Origin: Actinomycetes bacterium
GTDB lineage: Bacteria; Actinomycetota; Actinomycetes; Actinomycetales; Microbacteriaceae
Assembly (NCBI GenBank): GCA_023431405.1
Contig: JAEYVZ010000049.1
Span: 124,001 to 188,000, forward strand
DNA length: 64,000 nt
Reading direction: 5' to 3'
Position 1 is the stretch's first letter, and each line of letters opens with the position of its first letter. A model generated the notes under the pieces. The model was not told the DNA's origin and ran no database searches. It worked only from the letters and a program-made list of their open reading frames with translations. Position numbers and translations under genes: made by a program. This document shows, one piece after another, positions 27,137 through 37,463 of this stretch.

Positions 27137-28071
27137 TCGTCGACCTGCCCGACACCACCGTGTCGAAGATCGCCCGCTCGCTCGTGAGCGTCCGTGAGGA
27201 GGGCGGCGCCGTCGCCCTCGGCCGCGTGCTGACGCTCGTGATCGTGACGACTCATGGTCTGGAAGAAGACGCGATCGAGGCCGCCAACGACGCGTCGCGC
27301 GAGCACCCCATGCGGGTGATCGTGCTGATGACCGACCCCGAGGGCGACTCCAAGCTCGACGCCCAGATCCGCGTCGGCGGCGACGCAGGCGCCAGTGAAG
27401 TGGTCGTGCTGAGCGCCACCGGAGACGCCGCCAGCAATGAGGAGAGCCTCATCACGGGTCTCCTGCTTCCCGATGCGCCCGTGGTGGCCTGGTGGCCCGA
27501 CAACCCTCCAAAGGAACCGTCGACGTCGCCGATCGGGCGCATGGCGCAGCGTCGCATCACGGATGCGGCCACCAAGCCGTATGCGAACGACCGACTGTCG
27601 CAGCTCGGTCCCAACCATGCTCCCGGCGACACCGACCTGGCGTGGACGCGTCTCACCCACTGGCGGGAGCAGCTCGCCGCCGTGCTCGACCAGCCGCCGT
27701 ATGAGCCGGTCACGGCCGTCGAGGTCGTGGGGAGCAGCAGCTCCCCCTCGACCGGGCTGTTGGCTGCGTGGCTGCGACTGAAGCTCGACGTGCCCGTCGA
27801 CTGGCGCTACGCGGCGCCCGATGAATGGCCCCACGGCATCCAGCGCGTGCGTCTCACCCGTTCCTCCGGAGACATCGTCCTCGAGCGCAGCAACGACCTG
27901 GATGCCACGCTCACCCAGCCCGGACAGCCGTCGCACGACATCGTGCTCCCGCGCCGAAGCCTGCGCGAGTGCCTCGCCGAGGAGCTCCGCAGGCTGGATC
28001 CCGACCTCCTGTATGGTCGAGTGATCACATCGGGGTGGGATCTGCTCGGCCCGGCATCCGGGACGGCATAG
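27133..28071 (+). CDS. opcA: Glucose-6-phosphate dehydrogenase assembly protein OpcA
   Basis: The 312-residue protein has the OpcA opening DLPDTTVSKIARSLVSVREEG and the central LLPDAPVVAWWPDNPP. It is an allosteric assembly factor that raises Zwf activity in actinobacteria and cyanobacteria. The GTG at 27133 overlaps the zwf stop by 4 bp, matching the expected stoichiometric expression. No cofactor motif is visible. Confidence 0.95.
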   Translation: MIVDLPDTTVSKIARSLVSVREEGGAVALGRVLTLVIVTTHGLEEDAIEAANDASREHPMRVIVLMTDPEGDSKLDAQIRVGGDAGASEVVVLSATGDAASNEESLITGLLLPDAPVVAWWPDNPPKEPSTSPIGRMAQRRITDAATKPYANDRLSQLGPNHAPGDTDLAWTRLTHWREQLAAVLDQPPYEPVTAVEVVGSSSSPSTGLLAAWLRLKLDVPVDWRYAAPDEWPHGIQRVRLTRSSGDIVLERSNDLDATLTQPGQPSHDIVLPRRSLRECLAEELRRLDPDLLYGRVITSGWDLLGPASGTA

Positions 28072-28079
28072 GAGACGCA

Positions 28080-28859
28080 ATGGCGGAGTTCTCGACCGAG
28101 AAGCGCGTTGTCATCAGTCCCGATAGCGAGGCTCTGGCAGCCGCCGTCGCGCGGCGTCTCCTCGATCGCCTGGTGAAGCGCTCCACGGCCGGGAAGATGA
28201 GTCACGTCGCGCTGACCGGAGGCACGAACGGCCGCGCGGTGCTGCAGGCCGCAGGAATCGACCCGCGACGCTCCGACGTGGACTGGTCGCTCGTGCACAT
28301 CTGGTGGGTGGACGAGCGCTTCGTGCCGCGTGGCAGCGAAGAGCGCAACGAGCGCACAGCTCGAGAAGCGTTCCTGGATCACATCGACATCTCGGAGGAG
28401 AACATCCACCCGATGGCCGCGGCCGACGACGGTCTCGACCTCGACGGCGCAGCGGCGGCATACGCGGACGAGCTGGCCCGCTTCAGCAGCCACGGCCACG
28501 CGTGGCCGCGCTTTTTCGTGTGCTTCCTCGGGGTGGGGCCTGACGGGCACATCGCCTCGCTGTTTCCCGACCGCGGAGAGATCCAGGTGACGGATGCCGC
28601 CGTCGTGCCGGTGCGTGAGTCGCCCAAGCCGCCGGCCGAGCGCCTCACCCTCACCCGGCCGGTCATCAACTCCTCGCGCTGCGTGTGGATGGTGCTGTCC
28701 GGAATGGACAAGGCCGCAGCGCTCGGCCTCGCGCTGGCCGGCGCGAGCTACGACAGCGTTCCCGCCGCCGGGGCCAAAGGCGTGAAGCGCACCGTGCTTT
28801 TCGTCGACGAAGCCGCGGCCGGGCAGGTTCCGCCGGAGCTCATCGACCCCGAGTTCTGA
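28080..28859 (+). CDS. pgl: 6-phosphogluconolactonase
   Basis: The 259-residue enzyme is of the NagB-like DevB/Pgl family. It shows HVALTGGTNG near residue 42, VHIWWVDERFVPRGSEERN, and FFVCFLGVGPDGHIASLFP. It hydrolyses the Zwf product to 6-phosphogluconate. It starts 8 bp after opcA with AGGAGA upstream. It is the last gene of the operon; the 6-phosphogluconate dehydrogenase gene is not in this window. Confidence 0.95.
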   Translation: MAEFSTEKRVVISPDSEALAAAVARRLLDRLVKRSTAGKMSHVALTGGTNGRAVLQAAGIDPRRSDVDWSLVHIWWVDERFVPRGSEERNERTAREAFLDHIDISEENIHPMAAADDGLDLDGAAAAYADELARFSSHGHAWPRFFVCFLGVGPDGHIASLFPDRGEIQVTDAAVVPVRESPKPPAERLTLTRPVINSSRCVWMVLSGMDKAAALGLALAGASYDSVPAAGAKGVKRTVLFVDEAAAGQVPPELIDPEF

Positions 28860-28945
28860 TCTCGACTCCTCCGCTCGGGCGTCTCCGGCTCTCGGACGTC
28901 TCGTCCGCGCGGGCGACCGGCACCGAGGTCACAGCAGAGACGACG

Positions 28946-28976
28946 AAGCGCCCCACCGGATCCCCGGGGGGCGCTT
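28946..28976. terminator. Terminator between pgl and rbpA
   Basis: AAGCGCCCC (28946-28954) pairs with GGGGCGCTT (28968-28976) around a 13-nt loop that contains a nested CCGG pair. The plus strand continues with TTC. The 139-bp gap between the convergent genes holds nothing else that I can identify. Confidence 0.7.
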
Positions 28977-28998
28977 TCGGCGTTCAGTTCTCTGAGGA

Positions 28999-29355
28999 TC
29001 AGGCCTGTCCGCGTCGCTCGCGAAGCTGCTGCAGGGCGTCTTCGAGCAGGGTCTCGGCCTCTTCCTCGGTGCGGCGCTCCTTCACGTACGCGAGATGAGT
29101 CTTGTAGGGCTCCGTCTTGGCCACCGCGGGCGGGTTCTCCTTGTCGCGCCCGGCAGGAAGACCCGAGTGCGGGGAATCGATGACTTCGGGGATCTCCTCC
29201 TCGGAGATGCCGGCAGCGAAGTAGCGCACTGTCTCGTTGCCGAGGGCGTCCCAGTACGACACCGCTACGCGGTCAGCGTGGTGTCCGTGGTCCTGCTCGC
29301 CCATGGGGCCGGCACCGACACGGGTGCCGCGGATCGCGTTTCCTCCGGTGGCCAT
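28999..29355 (-). CDS. rbpA: RNA polymerase-binding protein RbpA
   Basis: The 118-residue actinobacterial transcription factor shows NAIRGTRVGAGPMGEQDHGHHADRV at the N-terminus, which includes the basic linker. A core domain with VSYWDALGNETVRYFA and a helical sigma-interacting C-terminus (KTHLAYVKERRTEEEAETLL) follow. RbpA stabilises promoter open complexes with the principal sigma factor. The core zinc cysteines of some homologues are absent. Its ATG shares one base with the secG stop. Confidence 0.95.
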   Translation of the reverse strand: MATGGNAIRGTRVGAGPMGEQDHGHHADRVAVSYWDALGNETVRYFAAGISEEEIPEVIDSPHSGLPAGRDKENPPAVAKTEPYKTHLAYVKERRTEEEAETLLEDALQQLRERRGQA

Positions 29356-29603
29356 CAGATCCCCTGGAACTTCGTGATGAGGCCCAGCGCGACGATGGCG
29401 ACGAACCAGACGAGCGCGAGAATGACCGTGAATCGGTTCAGGTTGCGCTCCGCCAGCCCCGAGGAGCCGAGCGCCGAGCTCATGCCGCCGCCGAACATGT
29501 CGGACAGGCCGCCACCGCGACCCTTGTGAAGAAGGATCAGGAGCGTCAGCAGGAGGCTGGTGATTCCCAGCAGCACCTGCAGCACGAGCGCAATGATGTC
29601 CAC
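29355..29603 (-). CDS. secG: Preprotein translocase subunit SecG
   Basis: The 82-residue protein has two helices (about 1-23 and 57-75) joined by a Gly/Ser-rich loop with HKGRGGGLSDMFGGG, the SecG hallmark. It is part of the SecYEG channel. It starts at GTG with AAAGG about 11 nt upstream. A TATACT -10-like element at 29651-29656 lies directly after the tpiA terminator and could start the secG-rbpA message. Linkage to gap-pgk-tpi is common in Gram-positives. Confidence 0.95.
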   Translation of the reverse strand: MDIIALVLQVLLGITSLLLTLLILLHKGRGGGLSDMFGGGMSSALGSSGLAERNLNRFTVILALVWFVAIVALGLITKFQGI

Positions 29604-29656
29604 AGTCGAAGATGCCTTTCGTGGCGCCGTCTTCGGGCGCACAAGCCTTGAGTATA

Positions 29657-29694
29657 CCGGCTGGTGCGACACGACACGGCGTCGCACCAGCCGG
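29657..29694 (-). terminator. Terminator after tpiA
   Basis: CCGGCTGGTGCGAC (29657-29670) is perfectly complementary to GTCGCACCAGCCGG (29681-29694): 14 bp with a 10-nt loop, 9 bp beyond the tpiA stop. Confidence 0.85.
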
Positions 29695-29703
29695 AGATCG
29701 TCG

Positions 29704-30495
29704 TCAGACGCCGACGTGCTTCTGATAGCGGATGATCGCCGCGAACTCGTCGACGAGCAGGCTCGCGCCGCCGACCAGTGCTCCATCGACATCGGGCTCG
29801 CGCATGAAGCTCGCGATGTTGCCCGACTTGACCGAACCGCCGTACAGCACGCGCGTGCGCTCCGCGGCCTCGGCGCCCAGTGCCGATCCGATGACCTCGC
29901 GCAGCTTCGCGCACACGTCCTGCGCCTGCTCCGGCGTAGCCGCCTGGCCCGAACCGATCGCCCACACCGGCTCGTAGGCCACGACGATGTCCGCATCGGC
30001 AGGAACGCCCTGCAGTGCGGTCTCCAGCTGGCCGACCGGCACCGCGGATGCGCCGAACTTCTCGAGGTCCTCGGCCGTCTCACCAACGCAGATCACGGGG
30101 ACGAGCCCGTGACGAAGCGCGGCCTGCACCTTCGCCGCGACGACCTCGTCGGTCTCGTGGTGGTACTCACGTCGCTCGGAATGCCCGATGATCACGTAGG
30201 TGCAGTCGAGCTTCTTCAGGAACGCTCCCGACACCTCTCCGGTGTACGCGCCCGCATCCTTCGTCGACAGGTCCTGCGCACCCAGGGCGAAAGGGATCTT
30301 GTCGGCGTCGAGGAGCGTCTGCACGGTGCGGATGTCGGTGAAAGGCGGGAAGACGGCGACCTCGACCGAGTCGTCCTCGTGCTTGGCATCCTTCAACGTC
30401 CAATGAAGCTTCTGGACGAACGCGACCGCCTGCAGGTGGTCGAGGTTCATCTTCCAGTTTCCTGCGATGAGGGGCGTGCGGGTGGTCACTGCCAT
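29704..30495 (-). CDS. tpiA: Triose-phosphate isomerase
   Basis: The 263-residue TIM-barrel enzyme has the substrate lysine in AGNWKMN, catalytic His in IIGHSERR and catalytic Glu in VAYEPVWAIGSG. The phosphate loop YGGSVK is also present. It interconverts dihydroxyacetone phosphate and glyceraldehyde-3-phosphate. Its ATG lies inside the last codons of pgk (10-bp overlap), so translation is coupled. It ends the gap-pgk-tpiA operon at a strong hairpin. Confidence 0.96.
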   Translation of the reverse strand: MAVTTRTPLIAGNWKMNLDHLQAVAFVQKLHWTLKDAKHEDDSVEVAVFPPFTDIRTVQTLLDADKIPFALGAQDLSTKDAGAYTGEVSGAFLKKLDCTYVIIGHSERREYHHETDEVVAAKVQAALRHGLVPVICVGETAEDLEKFGASAVPVGQLETALQGVPADADIVVAYEPVWAIGSGQAATPEQAQDVCAKLREVIGSALGAEAAERTRVLYGGSVKSGNIASFMREPDVDGALVGGASLLVDEFAAIIRYQKHVGV

Positions 30496-31700
30496 CCGAG
30501 GATCTCCAATCCGGGTAGTTTCTTGCCTTCGAGGAATTCCAGGCTGGCTCCGCCGCCCGTCGAGATGTGACCGAAGGCGCTGTCGTCGAAGCCGAGCTGA
30601 CGCACGGCGGCGGCCGAGTCGCCTCCGCCGACGACCGACAGGCCGTCGACCTGCGTCAGAGCCTCGGCGACGGCCTTCGTGCCGGCGGCGAACGCCGGCA
30701 TCTCGAACACGCCCATCGGGCCGTTCCAGAACACCGTCCTGGACGAGCGGATCGCGTCCGCGAAGGCCTCCGCCGTCCGCGGGCCGATGTCCAGGCCCAT
30801 GCCGTCGGCGCCGAACGGAGTGTCTTCGAGAGCGTCCGCGGATGCCACGACGTGATCGGCGTCGGGAGCGAAGCCCGATGCCATCACGGCGTCCACCGGA
30901 AGGACCAGTTCGACGCCGCGCTCCTTGGCGCTCTCGATGTACCCCTTCACCGTCTCGATCTGGTCGGACTCGAGAAGGCTCTTGCCGACCGGGTGACCGA
31001 GCGCCGCGAGGAACGTGAAGAGCATCCCTCCGCCGACGAGGATCTTGTCAGCACGGGGAAGCAGGTGCTCGATCACGCCCAGCTTGTCGCTGACCTTCGA
31101 CCCACCCAAGACCACCGCGTACGGACGGTCCGGGTTCTCGGTGAGCCGGTCGAGGACCTCGACCTCCTTCTCGATGAGGTACCCGGCCGCGGAGGGCAGC
31201 ATCTCAGCGAGCTCGTAGACCGAGGCCTGCTTGCGGTGAACGACCCCGAAGCCGTCGGAGACGAACGCGTCACCCAGCTCAGCCAGCTGCGCCGCGAAGG
31301 CGCGACGCTCAGCGTCGTCCTTGGCGGTCTCTCCCGCGTTGAAGCGCAGGTTCTCGATGACCGCGATGTCGCCGTCTTCCAGTGCCGCGACGGCATCGTG
31401 GGCCGATTGCCCGACGGTGTCTCGCGCGAACGCCACGGGCTTGCCGAGCAGCTCCGACAGGCGCTGCGCGACGGGCTCCAGGCTGTACGCGGGATCGGGC
31501 TCGCCCTTCGGGCGACCGAGGTGGGAGCAGGCGATGACGCGCGCTCCCTCGTTGATGAGGTGATTCAGGGTGGGCAGCGCCGCGCGCACACGGCCATCGT
31601 CCGTGATGACTCCGTCCTTGAGAGGAACGTTGAAGTCAACACGGACGATGACGCGCTTGCCTGCGAGCGGCCCCAGCGAATCGAGGGTGCGCAGGGCCAT
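30486..31700 (-). CDS. pgk: Phosphoglycerate kinase
   Basis: The 404-residue two-domain kinase has VIVRVDFNVPLKDG at the N-terminus, CSHLGRPKGEPDP, and the nucleotide-binding GGGDSAAAVRQLG near the C-terminus. It transfers phosphate from 1,3-bisphosphoglycerate to ADP. It begins 10 bp after gap with GAGGTAAGAG upstream and overlaps tpiA by 10 bp. No unusual insertion is seen. Confidence 0.96.
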   Translation of the reverse strand: MALRTLDSLGPLAGKRVIVRVDFNVPLKDGVITDDGRVRAALPTLNHLINEGARVIACSHLGRPKGEPDPAYSLEPVAQRLSELLGKPVAFARDTVGQSAHDAVAALEDGDIAVIENLRFNAGETAKDDAERRAFAAQLAELGDAFVSDGFGVVHRKQASVYELAEMLPSAAGYLIEKEVEVLDRLTENPDRPYAVVLGGSKVSDKLGVIEHLLPRADKILVGGGMLFTFLAALGHPVGKSLLESDQIETVKGYIESAKERGVELVLPVDAVMASGFAPDADHVVASADALEDTPFGADGMGLDIGPRTAEAFADAIRSSRTVFWNGPMGVFEMPAFAAGTKAVAEALTQVDGLSVVGGGDSAAAVRQLGFDDSAFGHISTGGGASLEFLEGKKLPGLEILGWQ

Positions 31701-31710
31701 GACTCTTACC

Positions 31711-33460
<1,750 letters not shown>

Positions 33461-33591
33461 ATTCTCTTCTTCCTGTCTGTGCCACGGGGGCATGGGACTT
33501 TCAACGGACGGGATCAGACCCCATCCTATTGACCCATAACGTCGGGAACAGGGGGGTTGCTTCCCGCAAGGGGACGACTCTTCGGTCGCGG

Positions 33592-34569
33592 TCAGTCCTC
33601 GAAGCCGGCGGGGACGGCCGATTCGGTGTCGGGAATCCCCTCCGCCGCGGCCTTCTTGTCGGCCATCGCCAGGAGACGGCGGATGCGTCCCGCGACGGCG
33701 TCCTTGGTCAGCGGCGGATCGGCGTGGTGGCCGAGCTCGTCGAGGCTGGCGTCGCGATGCGCGAGGCGCAGGTCGCCGGCCTGACGAAGGTGGTCGGGGA
33801 CGTCGTCGCCCAGGATCTCGAGGGCCCGCTCGACCCGGGCGCAGGCGGCGACCGCGGCCTGAGCGGAACGGCGAAGGTTCGCGTCGTCGAAGTTCACGAG
33901 GCGGTTGACGCCCGCCCGCACCTCACGGCGTTGGCGCAGCTCTTCCCATGCGGCAGCGGTTCGAGCCGCCCCCATCTCGGCGAGGGCCGCGCGGATCGCC
34001 TCACCGTCGCGGACGACGACTCGTGGAGCCCCGCGCACTTCACGCGCCTTGGCGGCGATGCCGAGCCTGTGGGCGGCGCCGACGAGGGCCATGGCGGCCT
34101 CCGGAGAGGGGCACGCGATCTCGAGCGCGGCGGACCGCCCGGGCTCCGAGAGGGCACCGGAGGCGAGGAATGCGCCCCGCCAGATCGCGGCGAGGTCACC
34201 ACGGGATCCGGTCGTCAGCCGGTTGGGAAGGCCGCGCACGGGACGGCGGCGCTGGTCGAGGAGCCCGGTCTGTCGGGCGAGGGTCTCGCCCCCCTCGATG
34301 ACCCGGACGGCGAAGTGCCCACCTGCGCGCCCTCCGGAGGCCTGCACGTGAGCGAGCTCGGGCCGGACGCCGTAGATCTCCACCAGTTCGCGCGCCACAC
34401 GACGCGCCAGAACGTCGGTCTCCAGTTCGGCTTCGACAGCGACGCGGCCCGCGATCGAGTGCAGTCCGCCTGAGAACCGGAGTATCGCCGTCAATTCCGC
34501 GATCCGCGCGGAAGGGCGCGGGTCGCGGACCCCCGCGAGCTCGGCTTTCACGTCAGCGGTCAACGGCAC
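33592..34569 (-). CDS. whiA: DNA-binding developmental regulator WhiA
   Basis: The 325-residue protein has an N-terminal LAGLIDADG-like fold ([18 protein letters not shown]...) and a C-terminal helix-turn-helix ([14 protein letters not shown]...[19 protein letters not shown]). In streptomycetes WhiA controls sporulation; in other Gram-positives it affects division and chromosome segregation. The GTG at 34569 has GAAGGAT upstream. It follows rapZ by 61 bp. The yvcK gene often found between rapZ and whiA in Gram-positives is missing here. Confidence 0.95.
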   Translation of the reverse strand: MPLTADVKAELAGVRDPRPSARIAELTAILRFSGGLHSIAGRVAVEAELETDVLARRVARELVEIYGVRPELAHVQASGGRAGGHFAVRVIEGGETLARQTGLLDQRRRPVRGLPNRLTTGSRGDLAAIWRGAFLASGALSEPGRSAALEIACPSPEAAMALVGAAHRLGIAAKAREVRGAPRVVVRDGEAIRAALAEMGAARTAAAWEELRQRREVRAGVNRLVNFDDANLRRSAQAAVAACARVERALEILGDDVPDHLRQAGDLRLAHRDASLDELGHHADPPLTKDAVAGRIRRLLAMADKKAAAEGIPDTESAVPAGFED

Positions 34570-34630
34570 GGCGATCCTTCGTTCAGGGGTCAGGGGGGTG
34601 TCACGGATGTGTTCGCGGCAGTGTTCCAGC

Positions 34631-35500
34631 CTACTCTCGGCCCAGGTCGCGATGCTTCACGCGCACGGCGACGCCCGGCACGTCGGCGAGTCTGCGAGCG
34701 AGCTCGAGCGCCGTCACCACGGAGCGGTGCTTGCCTCCCGTGCACCCGACAGCGACGACGGAGTGCTGCTTGTTCTCCCGCTGGTACCCCTCGAGAACCG
34801 GATGCAGGGCCGCGGCGTAGGCGTCGATGAACTCGGCGGCGCCCTCCTGAGCGAGGACGTAACGCTTGACGGCGTCGTCTTCGCCGGTCAGCAGCTTCAG
34901 CTCGGGGATCCAGAACGGGTTGGGCAGAAAGCGCATGTCGGCGACATGGTCGACGTCTGTCGGGAGGCCGTACTTGAAGCCGAAGCTCATCAGCGTGACG
35001 GTGTGGCGGGCCTGTCCTTCGGAGCGGAACAGATCCATGATCCTTGTGGCGAGCTGGTGGATGTTGAGCGTGCTCGTGTCGACGATCACATCGGCGCTCT
35101 CGCGGATGGCCGCGAGACGGTCGCGCTCGCGCCGGATTCCGTCGAGCAGCGTGCCGTCGCCTTGCAGCGGATGAGGGCGGCGGACCGATTCGAAGCGGCG
35201 CACGAGGACGTCGTCGGACGCGTCGAGGAACAGCACGCGGAGCGACCGCCCCTTCCGCAGCGCCTCGGTGACGGCGGGAAGAGCTCCGAACAGGTCGCGT
35301 CCACGGACGTCGACGACAGCGGCGACGTGTGGGAGGGCGCCCGCTGCGGCTTCGGACATCTCGAGGAGCGGCCGCAGCATCTGCGGGGGCAGGTTGTCGA
35401 CGACGTACCACCCGAGGTCTTCGAGGGCGTTCGCTGCGGTGGTACGTCCGGCTCCGGACATGCCGGTCACGATCAGGACTTCGCCGGCCGCGTTCGCCAC
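34631..35500 (-). CDS. rapZ: RapZ/YvcJ family nucleotide-binding protein
   Basis: The 289-residue protein has a P-loop GMSGAGRTT near residue 14, where Arg replaces the usual Lys, as is common in actinobacterial homologues. The C-terminal RapZ motif [17 protein letters not shown] and the ending VKHRDLG follow. In E. coli RapZ senses a cell-wall precursor and guides RNase E decay of GlmZ; the role in actinobacteria is less defined. It begins at GTG with GGGGGAG upstream, between uvrC and whiA. Confidence 0.93.
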   Translation of the reverse strand: MANAAGEVLIVTGMSGAGRTTAANALEDLGWYVVDNLPPQMLRPLLEMSEAAAGALPHVAAVVDVRGRDLFGALPAVTEALRKGRSLRVLFLDASDDVLVRRFESVRRPHPLQGDGTLLDGIRRERDRLAAIRESADVIVDTSTLNIHQLATRIMDLFRSEGQARHTVTLMSFGFKYGLPTDVDHVADMRFLPNPFWIPELKLLTGEDDAVKRYVLAQEGAAEFIDAYAAALHPVLEGYQRENKQHSVVAVGCTGGKHRSVVTALELARRLADVPGVAVRVKHRDLGRE

Positions 35501-35536
35501 GTCTCCCCCTCTGTCGGTTGGATCCAGCCTATCGAG

Positions 35537-37462
35537 TCAGCGCGCGGCGAGGTGCCGGTGGACGGTGTCTGCCAGTTTGGGACCGATGCCGGGGAGTTCG
35601 GCGATCTGCTCGGGGGTCGCCTGCCGGAGCGCCGTCACGGAGCCGAAATGGCGCAGGAGCGCCTTGATGCGGGTGTCACCGAGCCCGGGCACTTCGCTGA
35701 GCACAGAGGTGATGTCCCTCTTCCGGCGCTTTCTCTGGTGGGTGATCGCGAAGCGATGCGCCTCGTCGCGCAGACGCTGGAGGAGGTAGAGGGCTTCGGA
35801 CGTGCGCGGGAGGATCACAGGGAAGTCCTCTCCGGGCAGCCACACCTCTTCGAGTCGCTTCGCGATACCGCACAGCGCGATGTCGTCGTGACCGGAATCG
35901 CGCAGCGCTCGGGCGGCGGCCTCCACCTGCGGCTTGCCTCCGTCGACCACGAGCAGCTGGGGCCGGTAGGCGAAGCGGGGACGCTTCCTGGTCGTGACGA
36001 CCGGGGCGTCGTCGGATTCCGCTCCGGCCTCGTGATCGGCGCCGGTCTCTGCGTCGACGGCATCCGCCTGGTCGTCGGCATCGACGTGGGCGAGGCGCCG
36101 GCGGAGCACTTGGTAGAGGGAGTCGGTGTCATCTGTGGTCTCTGGCACGCTGAATGACCGGTACTGGTCTTTCCGGGCGAGTCCGTCTTCAAAGACGACC
36201 ATGGAGGCCACGACGTTCGTGCCGCTGAGGTGGGACACGTCGAAGCCTTCGATGCGCAGGGGCGCCTCGGTCATGCCGATGGCTTCCTGGAGGTCGGTGA
36301 GCGCCCTCGTCCGTGCCGTGTAGTCGCTCGTGCGGCGCGTCTTGTGGAGCATGAGCGCCTGACGCGCATTGAGCACGGCGGTCTTCATCAGGTCGGCTTT
36401 GCGTCCTCTTTGCGCGACGCGGAGGGTGACGCGCCTGCCCCGACGCTCCTCCAGCCACGCCTCCAGCTCGGCGGCGTCGTCTGGAAGTTCCGGAACGATC
36501 ACCTGGCGCGGGATGTCGGCGGGCGCGGCATCTCCGTACGTGCGCTGCAGCACCTGGTCGACGAGGTCGCGGCCGGCGATGTCGAGCTCCTTGTCGATGG
36601 TCGTGGCGCGGACGCCCCGCACACGACCGCCGCGGATGACGAAGTGCTGCACGGCCGCCGAAAGCTCGTCTTCGGCGATGCCGAACAGGTCGGCATCGGT
36701 GTCGCTGGAGAGCACGAGGGCGCTCTTGCTGAGGACCGCGTCGATCGCCTGCAGCTTGTCGCGGTAGACCGCTGCGGACTCGTAGTCCATCGCCGCGGCC
36801 GCTTCCCGCATGCGCGCCGTGAGCTCTCGAGTGAAGCGCTGGTCTCCGCCCGCCATGAACGCGACGAAATCATCGACGATGGCCCGGTGCTCCTCGATGG
36901 TGACCTTCATCGAACAGGGTCCGCCGCAGCGCCCGATCTGTCCTGGGAAGCAGGGTCTTCCCGTGGCCATCGCCTTCTTGTACGACGAGTCGCTGCACGT
37001 GCGAATGGGGAAGACCTTGATCATGAGGTCGATCGTGTCGTGCACGGCCCAGACTTTGGGATACGGCCCGAAGTACTTCGCGCCGCGGATCTTCCGGTTC
37101 CTTGTGACGATGACCCGGGGGGCTTCATCGGCGAGGGTGACCGCCATGTACGGGTACGACTTGTCGTCTTTGTACCGCACGTTGAACGGCGGCGAGAACT
37201 CCTGGATCCACATGTACTCGAGCTGGAGAGACTCGACGTCGCTCGCGACGACCGTCCATTCCACCGAAGACGCCGTCGTGACCATGCGGCGGGTGCGTTC
37301 GTGCAACGTGTGGAGCGGGGCGAAGTAGTTCGACAGCCGAGCCCGGAGGTTCTTGGCCTTTCCGACGTAGAGGACGCGGCCGTCGGCGTCGCGGAAACGG
37401 TACACGCCCGGGTTGGTGGGGATCTCCCCCGGCTTCGGCTTGTACGGAAGCGAGGAGGCCAC
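35537..37462 (-). CDS. uvrC: Excinuclease ABC subunit UvrC
   Basis: The 641-residue endonuclease has an N-terminal GIY-YIG domain (NPGVYRFRD...LYVGKAKNL), a Cys-containing RCGGPCS segment and a UVR motif ([15 protein letters not shown]). A C-terminal RNase H-like nuclease with GFDVSHLSG and [10 protein letters not shown] and two helix-hairpin-helix motifs follow. It makes the two incisions at lesions marked by UvrAB. An acidic Asp/Glu/Ala insertion of about 35 residues lies within the nuclease domain. The GTG at 37462 is 1 nt after the uvrA stop. Confidence 0.95.
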   Translation of the reverse strand: MASSLPYKPKPGEIPTNPGVYRFRDADGRVLYVGKAKNLRARLSNYFAPLHTLHERTRRMVTTASSVEWTVVASDVESLQLEYMWIQEFSPPFNVRYKDDKSYPYMAVTLADEAPRVIVTRNRKIRGAKYFGPYPKVWAVHDTIDLMIKVFPIRTCSDSSYKKAMATGRPCFPGQIGRCGGPCSMKVTIEEHRAIVDDFVAFMAGGDQRFTRELTARMREAAAAMDYESAAVYRDKLQAIDAVLSKSALVLSSDTDADLFGIAEDELSAAVQHFVIRGGRVRGVRATTIDKELDIAGRDLVDQVLQRTYGDAAPADIPRQVIVPELPDDAAELEAWLEERRGRRVTLRVAQRGRKADLMKTAVLNARQALMLHKTRRTSDYTARTRALTDLQEAIGMTEAPLRIEGFDVSHLSGTNVVASMVVFEDGLARKDQYRSFSVPETTDDTDSLYQVLRRRLAHVDADDQADAVDAETGADHEAGAESDDAPVVTTRKRPRFAYRPQLLVVDGGKPQVEAAARALRDSGHDDIALCGIAKRLEEVWLPGEDFPVILPRTSEALYLLQRLRDEAHRFAITHQRKRRKRDITSVLSEVPGLGDTRIKALLRHFGSVTALRQATPEQIAELPGIGPKLADTVHRHLAAR

Positions 37463-37463
37463 C

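Noticed and set aside
34631..35500. RapZ P-loop with Arg instead of Lys as a sign of inactivation
   Set aside because: Actinobacterial RapZ homologues commonly read GAGR at this position, so it is a lineage feature.
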